Shown: positions 1-9,285 of the stretch, piece by piece
Position numbering within the stretch: the stretch's first letter is position 1
Layout of the letters: the number at the start of each line of letters is the position of its first letter
From: Staphylococcus pseudoxylosus
Lineage (GTDB): Bacteria > Bacillota > Bacilli > Staphylococcales > Staphylococcaceae
Length of the DNA stretch: 64,000 nt
NCBI RefSeq assembly: GCF_003697915.1
Contig: NZ_RCVN01000011.1
Coordinates: 51,452-115,451, forward strand
Reading direction: 5' to 3'
Translations under genes and position numbers: made by a program
The notes under the pieces: generated by a model
Databases searched by the model: none
Seen by the model: only the letters and a program-made list of their open reading frames with translations
Told to the model about the DNA's origin: nothing

Positions 1-126
1 GTATCTACACTCGGCGGTATTTTCCTATTAGGCGAGAAAAAAGACAAACGTCAGATGATTGGTATTTGGGCTGGTATTGTACTTATCGTAATTGCAGCCT
101 TTGTACTCGGAAATATTAAAGCATAA
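1..126 (+). CDS. glcU: Glucose uptake protein GlcU, C-terminal end (partial)
   Basis: An open frame runs from base 1 to a TAA at 124-126 and gives the last 41 residues of a membrane protein: a GEKKDKRQ basic loop followed by a hydrophobic helix ending GNIKA. This matches the C-terminus of GlcU/DMT-type non-PTS glucose permeases of Firmicutes. The immediate downstream neighbour, glucose 1-dehydrogenase, is the classic glcU-gdh partner, which supports the call. The start lies outside the window, so the N-terminal part cannot be judged. Confidence 0.8.
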   Translation, partial: VSTLGGIFLLGEKKDKRQMIGIWAGIVLIVIAAFVLGNIKA

Positions 127-185
127 TTATAATTAAGAGATATAACCATGCTTTAAATTGTTACTAATTAAGGAGGAGTTTGAAT

Positions 186-977
186 ATGTTCACAGATTTA
201 GAAGGCAAAGTAGTAGTTATCACAGGTGGTAGTAGCGGCATTGGTAAAGCAATGGTAGAACAATTTGGTAAAGAAAAAGCGAAAGTTGTTATTAACTATC
301 TTTCAGAAAGTTCATTAGACGATGTAGCTGAATCTATCAAATTAATTGAAGATGCAGGTGGACAAGCAATTAAAGTACATGCAGACGTATCAAAAGAGGA
401 AGACGTAAATAATTTAATTAAAGCTGCAGTTGATACATTTGGAACATTAGATATTCTTATAAATAATGCTGGTTTTGAAAAACCAATTCCAACTCATGAG
501 ATGCCTTTAGAAGAATGGCAAAAAGTGATTGATATCAACTTAACTGGTGCATTTATCGGTTCAAAAGCTGCAGTTAATCAATTCCTTAAAGAAGATAAAA
601 AAGGTATTATTCTTAACACATCAAGTGTACACGATAGAATCCCTTGGCCAAACTATGTAAACTACGCTGCTAGTAAAGGTGGATTAAAATTAATGATGGA
701 AACAATGTCTATGGAGTACGCTCAACATGGTATCCGCATTAATAATATTTCACCTGGTGCTATCGTAACAGAACATACAAGAGAGAAATTCTCTGACCCA
801 GAAACGCGTGCTGAAACATTAGAAATGATTCCAGCCAAAGAAATTGGTGAAGCTGATCAAGTTGCAAATGTTGCGCGTTTCTTATGTTCAGATTTAGCTG
901 ACTACATTCACGGTACTACAATCTATGTAGACGGTGGTATGACAAACTACCCAGCGTTTATGGGCGGTAAAGGATAA
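186..977 (+). CDS. gdh: Glucose 1-dehydrogenase (SDR family)
   Basis: A 263-residue classical short-chain dehydrogenase, expected to oxidise glucose to gluconolactone with NAD(P). The Rossmann motif TGGSSGIG is at residues 13-20, NNAG at 93-96, and the catalytic set is Asn118, Ser146/147, Tyr160 and Lys164 (YAASK). It ends with the C-terminal DGGM region usual in the family. I chose ATG 186, which sits nine bases after AGGAGG (171-176); an in-frame TTG at 180 is only three bases from it. It lies 59 bp after glcU, so the two probably form a glucose uptake/oxidation operon that ends at the hairpin just downstream. Substrate is inferred from the glcU context; SDR specificity cannot be read from motifs alone. 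Confidence 0.85.
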   Translation: MFTDLEGKVVVITGGSSGIGKAMVEQFGKEKAKVVINYLSESSLDDVAESIKLIEDAGGQAIKVHADVSKEEDVNNLIKAAVDTFGTLDILINNAGFEKPIPTHEMPLEEWQKVIDINLTGAFIGSKAAVNQFLKEDKKGIILNTSSVHDRIPWPNYVNYAASKGGLKLMMETMSMEYAQHGIRINNISPGAIVTEHTREKFSDPETRAETLEMIPAKEIGEADQVANVARFLCSDLADYIHGTTIYVDGGMTNYPAFMGGKG

Positions 978-983
978 CTTATA

Positions 984-1017
984 TTTATTATTAAACTTAT
1001 CCCTGTTTAATAATAAA
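984..1017 (+). terminator. Hairpin after glcU-gdh
   Basis: A perfect 13-bp stem (TTTATTATTAAAC at 984-996 with its complement at 1005-1017) and an 8-base loop start seven bases after the gdh stop. It is AT-rich and lacks a strong T-run, so it may be a weak terminator or an mRNA 3' stabiliser. Confidence 0.55.
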
Positions 1018-1127
1018 TCATTTGATAAACCTATTTAGTCAGCAACATCTTTTCACTAACGCTATTGTTGTCACACCCCGACAGCAATAGCTAAATTAAC
1101 CGAGACATAGCTTTATGCCTCAACATT

Positions 1128-1161
1128 ATGGCCCACAAGCTTATTTGTGCTTGTGGGCCAT
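1128..1161. terminator. GC-rich intergenic hairpin
   Basis: Thirteen-base perfect inverted repeat, ATGGCCCACAAGC at 1128-1140 and its complement at 1149-1161, with an 8-base loop. It lies between convergent genes and could end transcription from either side, although no long T-run follows. Confidence 0.4.
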
Positions 1162-1180
1162 TAAATTTACAATTATGATT

Positions 1181-1219
1181 AAAGTACTCAAGACATTTGT
1201 GGAATGTCCTGAGTACTTT
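1181..1219 (+). terminator. Intergenic hairpin with T-rich tail
   Basis: Arms at 1181-1197 (AAAGTACTCAAGACATT) and 1203-1219 pair over 17 bases with one G-U pair and a 5-base loop. TTTTTCTTTA follows on the plus strand, so it looks like a back-up rho-independent terminator. Confidence 0.55.
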
Positions 1220-1407
1220 TTCTTTATATATGGATTGTTAAATGATTCTTAACTGCACTTGTGCGCTTCCCTTTTTCAATTAATTAAATAAAAAAATAGG
1301 ATAGCAAAGCAATTTATATAAAAGACTTCATCACCCCAACCCAACAAATATGACTAGATTGTTATACGTGAAAATATTCAACTGAGATAAATGCTCATTT
1401 ATAAGTT

Positions 1408-1438
1408 AAGGCTGAGACAATCTATTTGCCCCAGCCTT
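1408..1438 (-). terminator. Terminator of the AEC transporter gene
   Basis: Arms AAGGCTGAGACAA and TTGCCCCAGCCTT form a stem just beyond the 3' end of the leftward AEC gene. It belongs to a family of GGCTGGGAC-type hairpins that recurs in this window at 11127, 41055 and 49888. Confidence 0.6.
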
Positions 1439-1476
1439 AGTCTATATTTTGCTATTAAATTATTCATTACGAAAGT

Positions 1477-2385
1477 TTAAACAAATAAAGCTTGATAAAT
1501 GTACAGAATGACAATACTAATTACAATTGTTAAATTCGTAACCATACCTACCAACGGTAAAGTTTTATATTTAAATTGTATGGAGTAAGGTATGATAGCT
1601 ACACCAACAGGTAACAACCAAGCAACTTGTAAAGTCGTTTTGATCATCTCATCGTTTACTGGTAAAAAGAAATGTACTAATAAACCAGCAATTATACCTA
1701 AACCATAGTGTATAGCTAAATATTTGAGTGCAATCGGTAAAAACCTCTTATCAATACTAAAGTTCAACATCAAACCTAGTAAGATCATTGATAATGGCAT
1801 ATTAGCCCCAGATAACACCGAGAAAAAATCAATTACTGGGTCTGGAAAATGGATATCAAGCATATTTAAAATAAACATTATGATATACGTCATAAGTGGC
1901 ACCGATTTGAGCAAGTTTTTCCCTAAATATTTAAAGTCGAAACTATCGCCAGCGCTACTAAAATAGCTACCGACAAAGTAAGTTACACCAAACATGATAA
2001 TAGCCCCACCTATATCAGCCATACCAAAATATATCATTCCAGTTTGTGGCCATATTGCTTCAACGAGCGGATACGCAAATAATCCTATATTCAATGAAGC
2101 CATCATCATGCCGGTCGCGCCACGAATCTGGTTATCATATTTTATAAATAGCCAGACCACTATAATTTTGGCAAGAATACCATAAATGATCATCATTATT
2201 GGTAAAATTGAAAGTGATAAATCAAGTTCTGCACCATTCAAATTAACTATTACTAGCGAAGGCAATGTGACATTTAATACTAAGGTAGAGAATACTTGGC
2301 TATCGTTTGCCTTAAAATAATTAATCCTCTTTAATGTATAACCCAATGCAATCAGTATAATAATTATGATAAATTGTTGAGTCAC
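1477..2385 (-). CDS. AEC family transporter (auxin-efflux-carrier fold)
   Basis: A 302-residue, very hydrophobic protein with about nine or ten membrane spans, starting with GTG after a GAAGGA ribosome site. The pattern of an N-terminal helix with LGYTLKR, a conserved NVTLPSLV in the second span and the C-terminal LLPVGVAIIPYSIQF segment is typical of bacterial AEC carriers (MdcF/YwkB group), which export or import organic acids such as malate or malonate. The substrate cannot be told from sequence. It stands alone, convergent with gdh, and ends at the hairpin at 1408-1438. Confidence 0.8.
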   Translation of the reverse strand: MTQQFIIIIILIALGYTLKRINYFKANDSQVFSTLVLNVTLPSLVIVNLNGAELDLSLSILPIMMIIYGILAKIIVVWLFIKYDNQIRGATGMMMASLNIGLFAYPLVEAIWPQTGMIYFGMADIGGAIIMFGVTYFVGSYFSSAGDSFDFKYLGKNLLKSVPLMTYIIMFILNMLDIHFPDPVIDFFSVLSGANMPLSMILLGLMLNFSIDKRFLPIALKYLAIHYGLGIIAGLLVHFFLPVNDEMIKTTLQVAWLLPVGVAIIPYSIQFKYKTLPLVGMVTNLTIVISIVILYIYQALFV

Positions 2386-2535
2386 AATAATCCTTCTTTC
2401 ATTACATTATTTCGTTTTCAATCCATTTTCATACTTTAACATAAATGTTGGTTGTTTTAGAAGCTTTCGATTTCATGTTATAATTCTAGTCAATCTCATG
2501 TAGCCTAATGCTATAATAATAAGGAGTGACTAGCA

Positions 2536-2712
2536 ATGAATTTAAATGATAAATTAGCAGAACTAAAATATGATTATGTCAGATTACAAGGCGATTTAGA
2601 AAAAAGAGAATCCGTCAATCAAGATGTTGACCCATTGGTAAGACAACTTGAAGAGATAGAAGAAGAAATTGCATCTGTGCGTTCAGAAATTAGTCTAAAA
2701 GATCATCAATAA
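2536..2712 (+). CDS. SE1561 family small protein
   Basis: A 58-residue acidic protein that starts with MNLNDKLAEL, preceded by AAGGAG at 2521-2526. The composition, rich in Glu, Lys and Leu with heptad-like spacing (LVRQLEEIEEEIASVRSEI), predicts a short coiled coil. It matches my memory of the staphylococcal SE1561 family, whose function is unknown. A second small gene follows 64 bp downstream in the same direction and may be co-transcribed. Confidence 0.75.
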   Translation: MNLNDKLAELKYDYVRLQGDLEKRESVNQDVDPLVRQLEEIEEEIASVRSEISLKDHQ

Positions 2713-2776
2713 CATCCTAGTCAATCTATTTTTTACATGCTAAGATTAAGAGCGAATATAGAAAGGATGTCAACGT

Positions 2777-3094
2777 ATGCAACTATATCTTATCTTGTTA
2801 CCAATACTTTATCTAATTGTGAGTTACATAAGCATATTTAAAATGAATACAATCATCACGCGTATTTTAAGAATAATTATGGCTCTATTATTACTATTTG
2901 TAGTATCAATTACAACACTCTCATTCCCTGCGATCAACTGGTGGGTATTTATCCTACTCTTACTATTAGTTGGTAACGTGGAAATTACAGGTTTCAAAAG
3001 TGGTAAAAAAGATCAAAAAGCAGTTCAAATTTTAAATATTATTACAATCATCATCTTTGTAATATATGTCATTTTGACTTTAGTATTATATTAA
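2777..3094 (+). CDS. Small four-helix membrane protein, function unknown
   Basis: A 105-residue hydrophobic protein with about four predicted spans: residues 3-20, 27-48, 55-68 and 84-104, with a basic loop (FKSGKKDQKA) between the last two. An AAAGGATG ribosome site precedes the ATG. I do not recognise a functional family. A strong terminator follows at 3118-3168, so this gene closes the small rightward unit that begins at 2536. Confidence 0.65.
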   Translation: MQLYLILLPILYLIVSYISIFKMNTIITRILRIIMALLLLFVVSITTLSFPAINWWVFILLLLLVGNVEITGFKSGKKDQKAVQILNIITIIIFVIYVILTLVLY

Positions 3095-3117
3095 TATAAT
3101 ATTTGAATACTTACACA

Positions 3118-3168
3118 AAGACGAGACCGTAATCAAACTTTTAGTATTGATTGCGGTCTCGTCTTTTT
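3118..3168 (+). terminator. Strong rho-independent terminator
   Basis: A 20-base inverted repeat (AAAGACGAGACCGTAATCAA and its near-perfect complement, 3118-3137 with 3147-3166) is followed by TTTTT. It ends the 2536-3094 unit and is symmetric enough to work in both directions. Confidence 0.9.
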
Positions 3169-3258
3169 TATATAAATTATGAAAGTGAAGCCAGAAACAA
3201 CTTCTGTTAAGATGATTTTATTCTATTAGTCCACGTTAGTGAATATACTGATATATAT

Positions 3259-3290
3259 AAGTCTGAGACACCTACCTATGCCTCAGACTC
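3259..3290 (-). terminator. Terminator of the RND pump gene
   Basis: AGTCTGAG and CTCAGACT arms at 3260-3289 lie just downstream of the leftward RND gene. The loop is about 14 bases; the element resembles the GGCTGGGAC-type terminator family elsewhere in the window. Confidence 0.55.
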
Positions 3291-3308
3291 TCCTTATACT
3301 TATTCAAA

Positions 3309-6300
3309 CTATTTCTTTTTGCGTGTTACTTTGTCTTTTAATGTAAACAATATTTCGTAAATAACTGGAACAACAATCAATGTTAATAATGTAGAAGATA
3401 TCAATCCTCCAACAACAGTTGCTGCCATGCCTTTAGAAATAATGATTGAACTATCTTCACCAAATAACATCGGTGCGAGTGCACCTATGGTGGCTAATGC
3501 CGTCATTAATATTGGTCTGATACGTGTTCCACCAGCCTCTAATAGCGCTTCTTTCATCTCAAGGCCTTGTTTTTGCTTATTAATTACTCTATCTATTAAC
3601 ACAATTGCATTAGTAACTACAATACCTATCAACATCAGCATACCAATCATGCTTGGTACAGAGATTGTTTCTCCTGTAATGACTAACGCTAGAACTACGC
3701 CTATCACTGTATATGGTAAAGAGAATAATATAGTGAATGGTGCAAGTGCCCCTTTAAATGTTAATACAAGTACTAAATACACAATGATAATAGCCGCTAA
3801 CATTGCGAAGGCTAATTGTGTAATGGCATTACCAATATCTTCATTCGCTCCTCCTACGTTTATTTTCACATTCGTAGGTGTATCAAGATTGTTCACTTTA
3901 GACAATACCTTTTGAGAGGTACCACCGACATCGTCATTTGTCACTTTAGCGGAAACGGTAGCAGTATAATCACCTGCTTTTGTTTCGATCTTATTCGGTG
4001 TTTTAGTTTGTTCTAATGTAGCAATATCACTTAACTCTATAGCTTGCCCCATCGGTGTTTGTAATTCCGTACTTTCTAACTTTTCTTTCGACCAATCTGT
4101 TTCTTTATCTTCCTTAATCTTCACATCAATGGACTTCCCTTTTTCCTTGACGGTAGTCACACTTTGTTCTGGTGTATTTTGATTCAGGGTCATAGCTAAT
4201 TGAGCAGCTGACAAACCATATTTTGCTGCTTCATTTTGATCAACTTTAATATTATATTGATCATATGTCTGTGTTAAGTCAGATTTGACATTAGCCATAC
4301 CGCTAACGCCCTTCATCTCATCTTCTACTTTATTAACTGTGTCTTTGATGGCTTCAAGTGATGGGCCTGTAACTGAAACTTCTAACTTATCATTACTACC
4401 GCCTGTACCCATATCCTGATTTGCCCACTCGCCTGGATGATTGTATTTTTCTAAGTGTTGTAATACTTTATCAGGCTCTTCATCAAAATTGGGTGTATTT
4501 GAATCGTATTCCACCATAATAGCCATACTATTTGAGCTACCAGTTGGATCAGTAGGTGATGCACCACCAACTGAGTATTGTACAGTTTTCACTTTATCTT
4601 TTTTATTTAAATATTTTTGAACTTGTTCCGCGTGATTTAATACAACTTTTTCTGTTTCTCCTGGCTTTGGCGTGTAGGTTAATGCCATGAATTTATCTTC
4701 ACCTGTGGAAATAAAGCTAGTTCCTAATTTAGCTGCACCTAATCCTATACTTGCAATTAAAATGATCGTACTAACTAGAATGACAATCCACTTGTGACTT
4801 AAAGACCATTTTAAGACTCCTTTATATTTTCTACCAATAAATCCTAAAGATTCCTCTTTATAATGTTTAACACCTTTTTTAAAAAATGTAGCACTTAAAG
4901 CAGGTACAATTGTAATAGAAACAAGTAATGATGCTAATAGACTAAAGGCTATCGCTAATGCGAACGGTCTAAACATTTCACCAACAGAGCCGGTAACAAA
5001 GGCTAAGGGTAAGAATACGATAATCGTTACGATTGTCGATGACATGATTGGTTTAAATACTTCACTCGTTGCACTTACAATTAATCGATCTCCTGTCAAT
5101 GATTCATTTTTGTCTGATAATCTCCGATAAATATTTTCTACTACTACAATTGAATCGTCTATGACACGGCCGATTGCAACCGTCAACGCACCTAGTGTTA
5201 GAATATTTAGTGACACATCAGATAATTTCAAAGCAATCATCGCTATTAAAATAGACATCGGTATTGAAACAACAGCTATTGCAGTTGTTCTAATATTTCT
5301 TAAGAATAATAGAATAACGATAATTGCCACAATCGTACCTAATATTGCTTTTTCAATCATGGTATACAGTGCATCTTCAATAGGTTTTGCTGTATCCATT
5401 ACTTTTGTAGCTACCATATCTGGATTTTCTTTAATAAGTTTATCTATTTCTTTCTTCGTATCTTTTGCTACTTGAACTGTATTTGCGTCTTGCGCTTTTG
5501 TTATCTGAACATTTACAGCATCTTTACCATTTGTTTTAGATATGGACTCTCGTTCATCCCCGGCTGTTACATCAGCAATATCTTTTAATTTAACTGAAGG
5601 TATCTCGGCTCCTTCAGTTTGACTACTTGCTGTGGAACTGTCAGATTGCGACTGAGCAGCAAGTGAACTTTGTGATCCACTTTGATCATTGGATTCTTGC
5701 ATCATTGCATCACTTGAATCGCCTTCGGTTTGCGACTGAGTGCCTGAGCTTGCCCCTGCAGATAGTGGTATGTCTAAGTTTTTGAGTGCATCTACAGATG
5801 TAAATTCACCATCAATAACCACGGATTTTTCTGTGTTCTTAAATTGGAATAATCCCAATGGCGTTTCACTTGTAGCGCTTTTCAAATATTGTTTAACACT
5901 ATCTTTTGTTAAACCACTACGTTCAAGTTTATCTTGATCAAATTTAATAGAAACTTCACGAGATGTTTGACCATTTAATTGAGCATTTTGTACACCATCT
6001 ATGGTTTGTAGCTTCGGTATTAATTGATGATTAATTTTGTTCGTTGTATCTTTTAAGTTATTGTCTTTAGTCGTAAATGAATACGCTACAATCGGAAAGG
6101 CGTCCATAGAACTCCTTGAAAGTTCAGGTTCTTCAACACCCTCCGTAAATTTTATTTTATCAATTTCTTTTTTTAAATCATTTTCTACTTTGTCCAAGTC
6201 TACGCTTTCTTCATATTCTACTGTAACCATGGAAGCATTTTGTATAGATTGCGCTGTGACGTTTTTAACACTAGCCATCGATCTAACTTGATCATCAATT

Positions 6301-6503
6301 TTATCACTAACGTCTTCTTTAACTGTTTCTGGTGTGGCACCTGGCATAGACGTTTGTACTGTAATCATTGGAGATTCTACATCTGGTAATAATTCCAGTT
6401 TCATTTTTGCACTAGCATATAATCCACCTAAAATAACTAATAGTACCACTAGAAATATGGCAAATTTGTTCCCTAGTGAAAACTGTAACAGTTTCTTTAT
6501 CAT
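3309..6503 (-). CDS. RND (AcrB/SwrC-like) efflux transporter permease
   Basis: A 1064-residue resistance-nodulation-division permease of the cytoplasmic membrane, driven by proton motive force. The layout is canonical: one N-terminal span (about 12-30), a large extracytoplasmic domain with LPDVESPMITVQTSMPGA, a bundle of spans near 380-560 with VAIGRVIDDSIVVVENIYRR, a second large loop, and a final bundle with GIVVTNAIVLIDR. The start is ATG 6503 because GAGAGGGG precedes it and homology to the family begins there; an upstream in-frame extension of 42 codons is not credible. Odd feature: residues about 250-305 form a Ser/Gln/Asp-rich low-complexity insert in the first extracytoplasmic domain. 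Gram-positive members (SwrC of Bacillus) export lipopeptides; the cargo here is unknown. Confidence 0.9.
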   Translation of the reverse strand: MIKKLLQFSLGNKFAIFLVVLLVILGGLYASAKMKLELLPDVESPMITVQTSMPGATPETVKEDVSDKIDDQVRSMASVKNVTAQSIQNASMVTVEYEESVDLDKVENDLKKEIDKIKFTEGVEEPELSRSSMDAFPIVAYSFTTKDNNLKDTTNKINHQLIPKLQTIDGVQNAQLNGQTSREVSIKFDQDKLERSGLTKDSVKQYLKSATSETPLGLFQFKNTEKSVVIDGEFTSVDALKNLDIPLSAGASSGTQSQTEGDSSDAMMQESNDQSGSQSSLAAQSQSDSSTASSQTEGAEIPSVKLKDIADVTAGDERESISKTNGKDAVNVQITKAQDANTVQVAKDTKKEIDKLIKENPDMVATKVMDTAKPIEDALYTMIEKAILGTIVAIIVILLFLRNIRTTAIAVVSIPMSILIAMIALKLSDVSLNILTLGALTVAIGRVIDDSIVVVENIYRRLSDKNESLTGDRLIVSATSEVFKPIMSSTIVTIIVFLPLAFVTGSVGEMFRPFALAIAFSLLASLLVSITIVPALSATFFKKGVKHYKEESLGFIGRKYKGVLKWSLSHKWIVILVSTIILIASIGLGAAKLGTSFISTGEDKFMALTYTPKPGETEKVVLNHAEQVQKYLNKKDKVKTVQYSVGGASPTDPTGSSNSMAIMVEYDSNTPNFDEEPDKVLQHLEKYNHPGEWANQDMGTGGSNDKLEVSVTGPSLEAIKDTVNKVEDEMKGVSGMANVKSDLTQTYDQYNIKVDQNEAAKYGLSAAQLAMTLNQNTPEQSVTTVKEKGKSIDVKIKEDKETDWSKEKLESTELQTPMGQAIELSDIATLEQTKTPNKIETKAGDYTATVSAKVTNDDVGGTSQKVLSKVNNLDTPTNVKINVGGANEDIGNAITQLAFAMLAAIIIVYLVLVLTFKGALAPFTILFSLPYTVIGVVLALVITGETISVPSMIGMLMLIGIVVTNAIVLIDRVINKQKQGLEMKEALLEAGGTRIRPILMTALATIGALAPMLFGEDSSIIISKGMAATVVGGLISSTLLTLIVVPVIYEILFTLKDKVTRKKK

Positions 6504-6693
6504 ATCGTTTCCCCTCTCACGTTTCTTAAATATCACACATTCCATTTTAATAACAAACATTTCCCTTTTTATTGCAATAACATTAATTAATATAAACACC
6601 GGTAAAATATGTATACATAAATAGCGCACGTTATATAGTTTATTAAATTAATTCTAAAACTTTATAACGTGCATGCATTTGAATTTAGACTAC

Positions 6694-7944
6694 TTATTTA
6701 TTTTTTAATTTACGTGATAATTTAATTTTTGCTTTTGTCAGTTTAGGTTTAAAGTTCTCGATAACTTGATATAGTGGTTGATTTAATACGTAATCAAATT
6801 CACCAATTTTTTCACTCAAATAAGTGCCCCAAACTTTTTTGAATGTCCATAAGCCATAATGATCAGAAGATTTATCTGGATCGTTATCTGTACCACCAAA
6901 ATCGTAAGTTGTTGCCCCATGCTCTCTAGCATACTGCATCATTGCAAATTGCATATGATGGTTTGGTAAGAAATTACGGTATTCATTTGAAGAAGCACCA
7001 TATAAATAGTAGGATTTATTACCTGCAAACATTAACAATGCGCCTGATAAATAGATACCTTCAGGATGTTTCGATTCTAATACAACCATTTCATCAATGA
7101 GTTCTTGTGTTTTACTTATTTTATTATCTGCATCGTTCAGTTTGTTAAGTGTTTTTTTATCTTGTTTCTTATCGGCTAATTTTACTTTTTCAGCTTCAAT
7201 TTCTTGTAACTCTTTTCTTAATTCTTGTAGAACTGGTTTGGGTTCTAATTTAACTAGGAATAATTCTGCATCTCCGTCAGGATGCAAGGCGTCATATATA
7301 TTCTGGAAATAGCTGATATCTCTTGTTAAGAACCCGTCACGTTCGCCTGTAATTTGCATTAAATTAGCGAATGTCTTTAAACCTTCTCTATTTGAACGCT
7401 CAACTGTAGTGCCACGTTTTAATGCTAATCTTACTTTCGAACGATTGCGACGTTCAAAACTTTGAATCAATGCTTCATCTGTTTTATCGATAGGCGTTAT
7501 CATTGTCATTCTTGGTTGTATATAGTCTTTAGATAGTCCTTCTTTAAATCCTTTATGTTTAAAGCCTAATGCACGTAAATTGGTTAAAGCTTCTGCCCCT
7601 TTATCTACCTCTACATCTGGATCAATCTTAATCGCATATGCTTTTTCTTCTTTAGCGATTTGCATTGCAGCTTCCAATAATGTCTCTAAAGCTAACTTAT
7701 TGCTATAGTCTGTAACAAATCCACGCGAAATATAGCAAAGTGTATAAGGTAGCTTAGGCACTTTTTTAAATAGTAATTGACCTACTCCAGCAATTTCTCC
7801 ATCTTCTCCAACTGCGATACGTCTTGAATACCAGCCAGTTAATGTTTTGGTTTCAGCCCACTTAGTTAATTGTAATAAGTCACCTTGCGGATGCGCTTTA
7901 ACAAATGCATCATGCGCTTGATTAGTGATATTCATCTTTTCCAT
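6694..7944 (-). CDS. femX: FemX/FmhB, lipid II:glycine glycyltransferase
   Basis: A 416-residue FemABX-family aminoacyl transferase, matching staphylococcal FmhB from MEKMNITNQ to the basic C-terminus. FmhB adds the first glycine of the pentaglycine bridge to the lysine of lipid II, using glycyl-tRNA at the inner membrane face, and is essential in S. aureus. Two GNAT-like halves are separated by a charged helical-hairpin region at about 235-285 (KPVLQELRKELQEIEAEK), the coiled-coil arm typical of Fem proteins; the motif YDFGGTDNDPDKS is near residue 350. I chose ATG 7944, 12 bases after AAGGAG, rather than the TTG at 7968, which overlaps that site. It follows the same femX next to RND-gene order known in S. 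aureus. Confidence 0.95.
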   Translation of the reverse strand: MEKMNITNQAHDAFVKAHPQGDLLQLTKWAETKTLTGWYSRRIAVGEDGEIAGVGQLLFKKVPKLPYTLCYISRGFVTDYSNKLALETLLEAAMQIAKEEKAYAIKIDPDVEVDKGAEALTNLRALGFKHKGFKEGLSKDYIQPRMTMITPIDKTDEALIQSFERRNRSKVRLALKRGTTVERSNREGLKTFANLMQITGERDGFLTRDISYFQNIYDALHPDGDAELFLVKLEPKPVLQELRKELQEIEAEKVKLADKKQDKKTLNKLNDADNKISKTQELIDEMVVLESKHPEGIYLSGALLMFAGNKSYYLYGASSNEYRNFLPNHHMQFAMMQYAREHGATTYDFGGTDNDPDKSSDHYGLWTFKKVWGTYLSEKIGEFDYVLNQPLYQVIENFKPKLTKAKIKLSRKLKNK

Positions 7945-8063
7945 AAAAACTGATGTCTCCTTTATCAATTCAATTCTATGATATTATATATTGTTTTATT
8001 CTAATTTTCACATACAAACCATCATTTGCTATACTATAATAAATATAGAAATGAGGGTTTTTT

Positions 8064-8315
8064 ATGCGGATTTTTATTATTGCCTTACTATTACTAATTA
8101 ATTTGATTTTTATTTTTCAAGCTATCAATGAACCACTTACAATTTCATATTTAAGTTTAAGAATTATTTTAGCAGCATTTACATTTATAATAACTGTTTA
8201 TTTACTATTATTGCGTACTCAAAAAATTTCTACTTACTTGGCTATTTTAACACTTATCACATCTTTGATACACATATTCATAATCGCACATAGTGCATAC
8301 CTGTATATTTATTAG
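8064..8315 (+). CDS. Small three-helix membrane protein, function unknown
   Basis: An 83-residue hydrophobic protein with about three spans: residues 2-19, 30-50 and 55-80. ATG follows ATGAGGG at a normal distance. It is transcribed away from femX and its last codon overlaps the 3' end of the convergent VOC gene by four bases. I do not recognise a family; it could be a minor membrane peptide conserved only among staphylococci. Confidence 0.55.
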   Translation: MRIFIIALLLLINLIFIFQAINEPLTISYLSLRIILAAFTFIITVYLLLLRTQKISTYLAILTLITSLIHIFIIAHSAYLYIY

Positions 8316-9073
8316 TCTGCTATAAATTTGTAACTTAAACCACGTATAATTAATGTGTAAGGGGACGTTGTTTTATTATCTTTTATAGTGACTGATTTAT
8401 AACCTGAGTCAGTGCCATCACTAATGTTAAATAATGTCTCATCCCCTTTTAATTTTAATGTTGTGACACTTTCTGTTTCGTTTATAATTTCCATATCAAA
8501 CCAACGTTGCCACTTATTCACTGTATGTTCACGCTCAGTACTAGTCAATTCTACAGATTGAATTATAAATTCATTTTGACGCAGTGATGCTAATTTTTCA
8601 TTTCGCGTATCTTCTTGTTCATTCCACTGGATAAAAAATGGGGGCTTCACTCTATAGTCTGGGTCTGCAATATATAATAACTTCCATGATGTTTTATCGC
8701 CTTTCATATTCTCTCTTTGCATGTTTACTGGTCCAATAACCTCTATATCTCTTTCTTCTAAATCTAATTTTAACTGTTCAATATCTTGTGTTCGAAATGC
8801 CATTGTTTTTAAACCTTGTGCATAATGATCTTGAACTATTTTTGAAGGAAATGACACTCTACCTTCATCAGTTTTAATAATTTTTTGTAAGACGTCTGGC
8901 TTGTAAACATCTATCAATTCAATATATGCATTGCTTAAATAAGCCAACCTATTGTATGTACCTAATCGCTCGTGTTGTCCACCTTGTTGTAAAGTTAGCA
9001 AATGTCCTGGGTATTTAAAGTTGTCTAATTGTTGAATATAGTGTACTAAATGATCTAATTTTAAATATTGCAT
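8312..9073 (-). CDS. VOC-family (glyoxalase-like) protein
   Basis: A 253-residue protein with the N-terminal pattern LDHLVHYIQQLD typical of glyoxalase-like (VOC superfamily) domains, followed by IELIDVYKPD and a second domain ending in short beta-like segments. It starts with ATG after GGGGAG. VOC proteins include dioxygenases, lyases and resistance proteins, and no complete metal triad can be assigned by eye, so the reaction stays open. The gene is monocistronic between a convergent small membrane protein and the divergent MarR gene. Confidence 0.7.
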   Translation of the reverse strand: MQYLKLDHLVHYIQQLDNFKYPGHLLTLQQGGQHERLGTYNRLAYLSNAYIELIDVYKPDVLQKIIKTDEGRVSFPSKIVQDHYAQGLKTMAFRTQDIEQLKLDLEERDIEVIGPVNMQRENMKGDKTSWKLLYIADPDYRVKPPFFIQWNEQEDTRNEKLASLRQNEFIIQSVELTSTEREHTVNKWQRWFDMEIINETESVTTLKLKGDETLFNISDGTDSGYKSVTIKDNKTTSPYTLIIRGLSYKFIAD

Positions 9074-9252
9074 AACTTTTCTCCCCTATTTTCATCTTTA
9101 ACCTTATCATAACAAATTGTATACTACTTTACTTCTTATAAGTAACTAAAGAAGTTGTTAATTAACTCTTTACCGTATGTTTTAATTATTATTTTAAAAC
9201 AATACTATTGATTTATTTCATAAAAAGGCTTAGAATATTATCTGTTATTAAA

Positions 9253-9269
9253 AGTTAGCCTTGCTAACT
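9253..9269. promoter_or_regulatory. Palindrome before the MarR gene (candidate operator)
   Basis: AGTTAGC-CTT-GCTAACT is a perfect inverted repeat just upstream of the AGGAGG of the MarR gene. MarR proteins commonly bind such 15-20-bp palindromes in their own promoter. A related GTTAATTAAC palindrome lies at 9158-9167. Binding by this protein is inference. Confidence 0.5.
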
Positions 9270-9285
9270 ATTTTAGGAGGCCATT

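Larger units (their letters stand above)
978..1476. other. Non-coding stretch with four hairpins between gdh and the AEC gene
   Basis: About 500 bp without a credible gene. Besides the hairpin at 984-1017 it holds a GC-rich perfect stem at 1128-1161 (13 bp, around ATGGCCCACAAGC), a 17-bp stem with one G-U pair at 1181-1219 followed by a T-rich stretch, and an AAGGCTGAGAC-type hairpin at 1408-1438. The stacked hairpins suggest several overlapping terminators for the two convergent genes. I see no promoter-dependent small RNA that I could defend. Confidence 0.6.

Noticed and set aside
3427..3915. Rightward 162-codon open frame inside the RND gene
   Set aside because: It is an antisense shadow of the well-supported RND permease and has no ribosome site.
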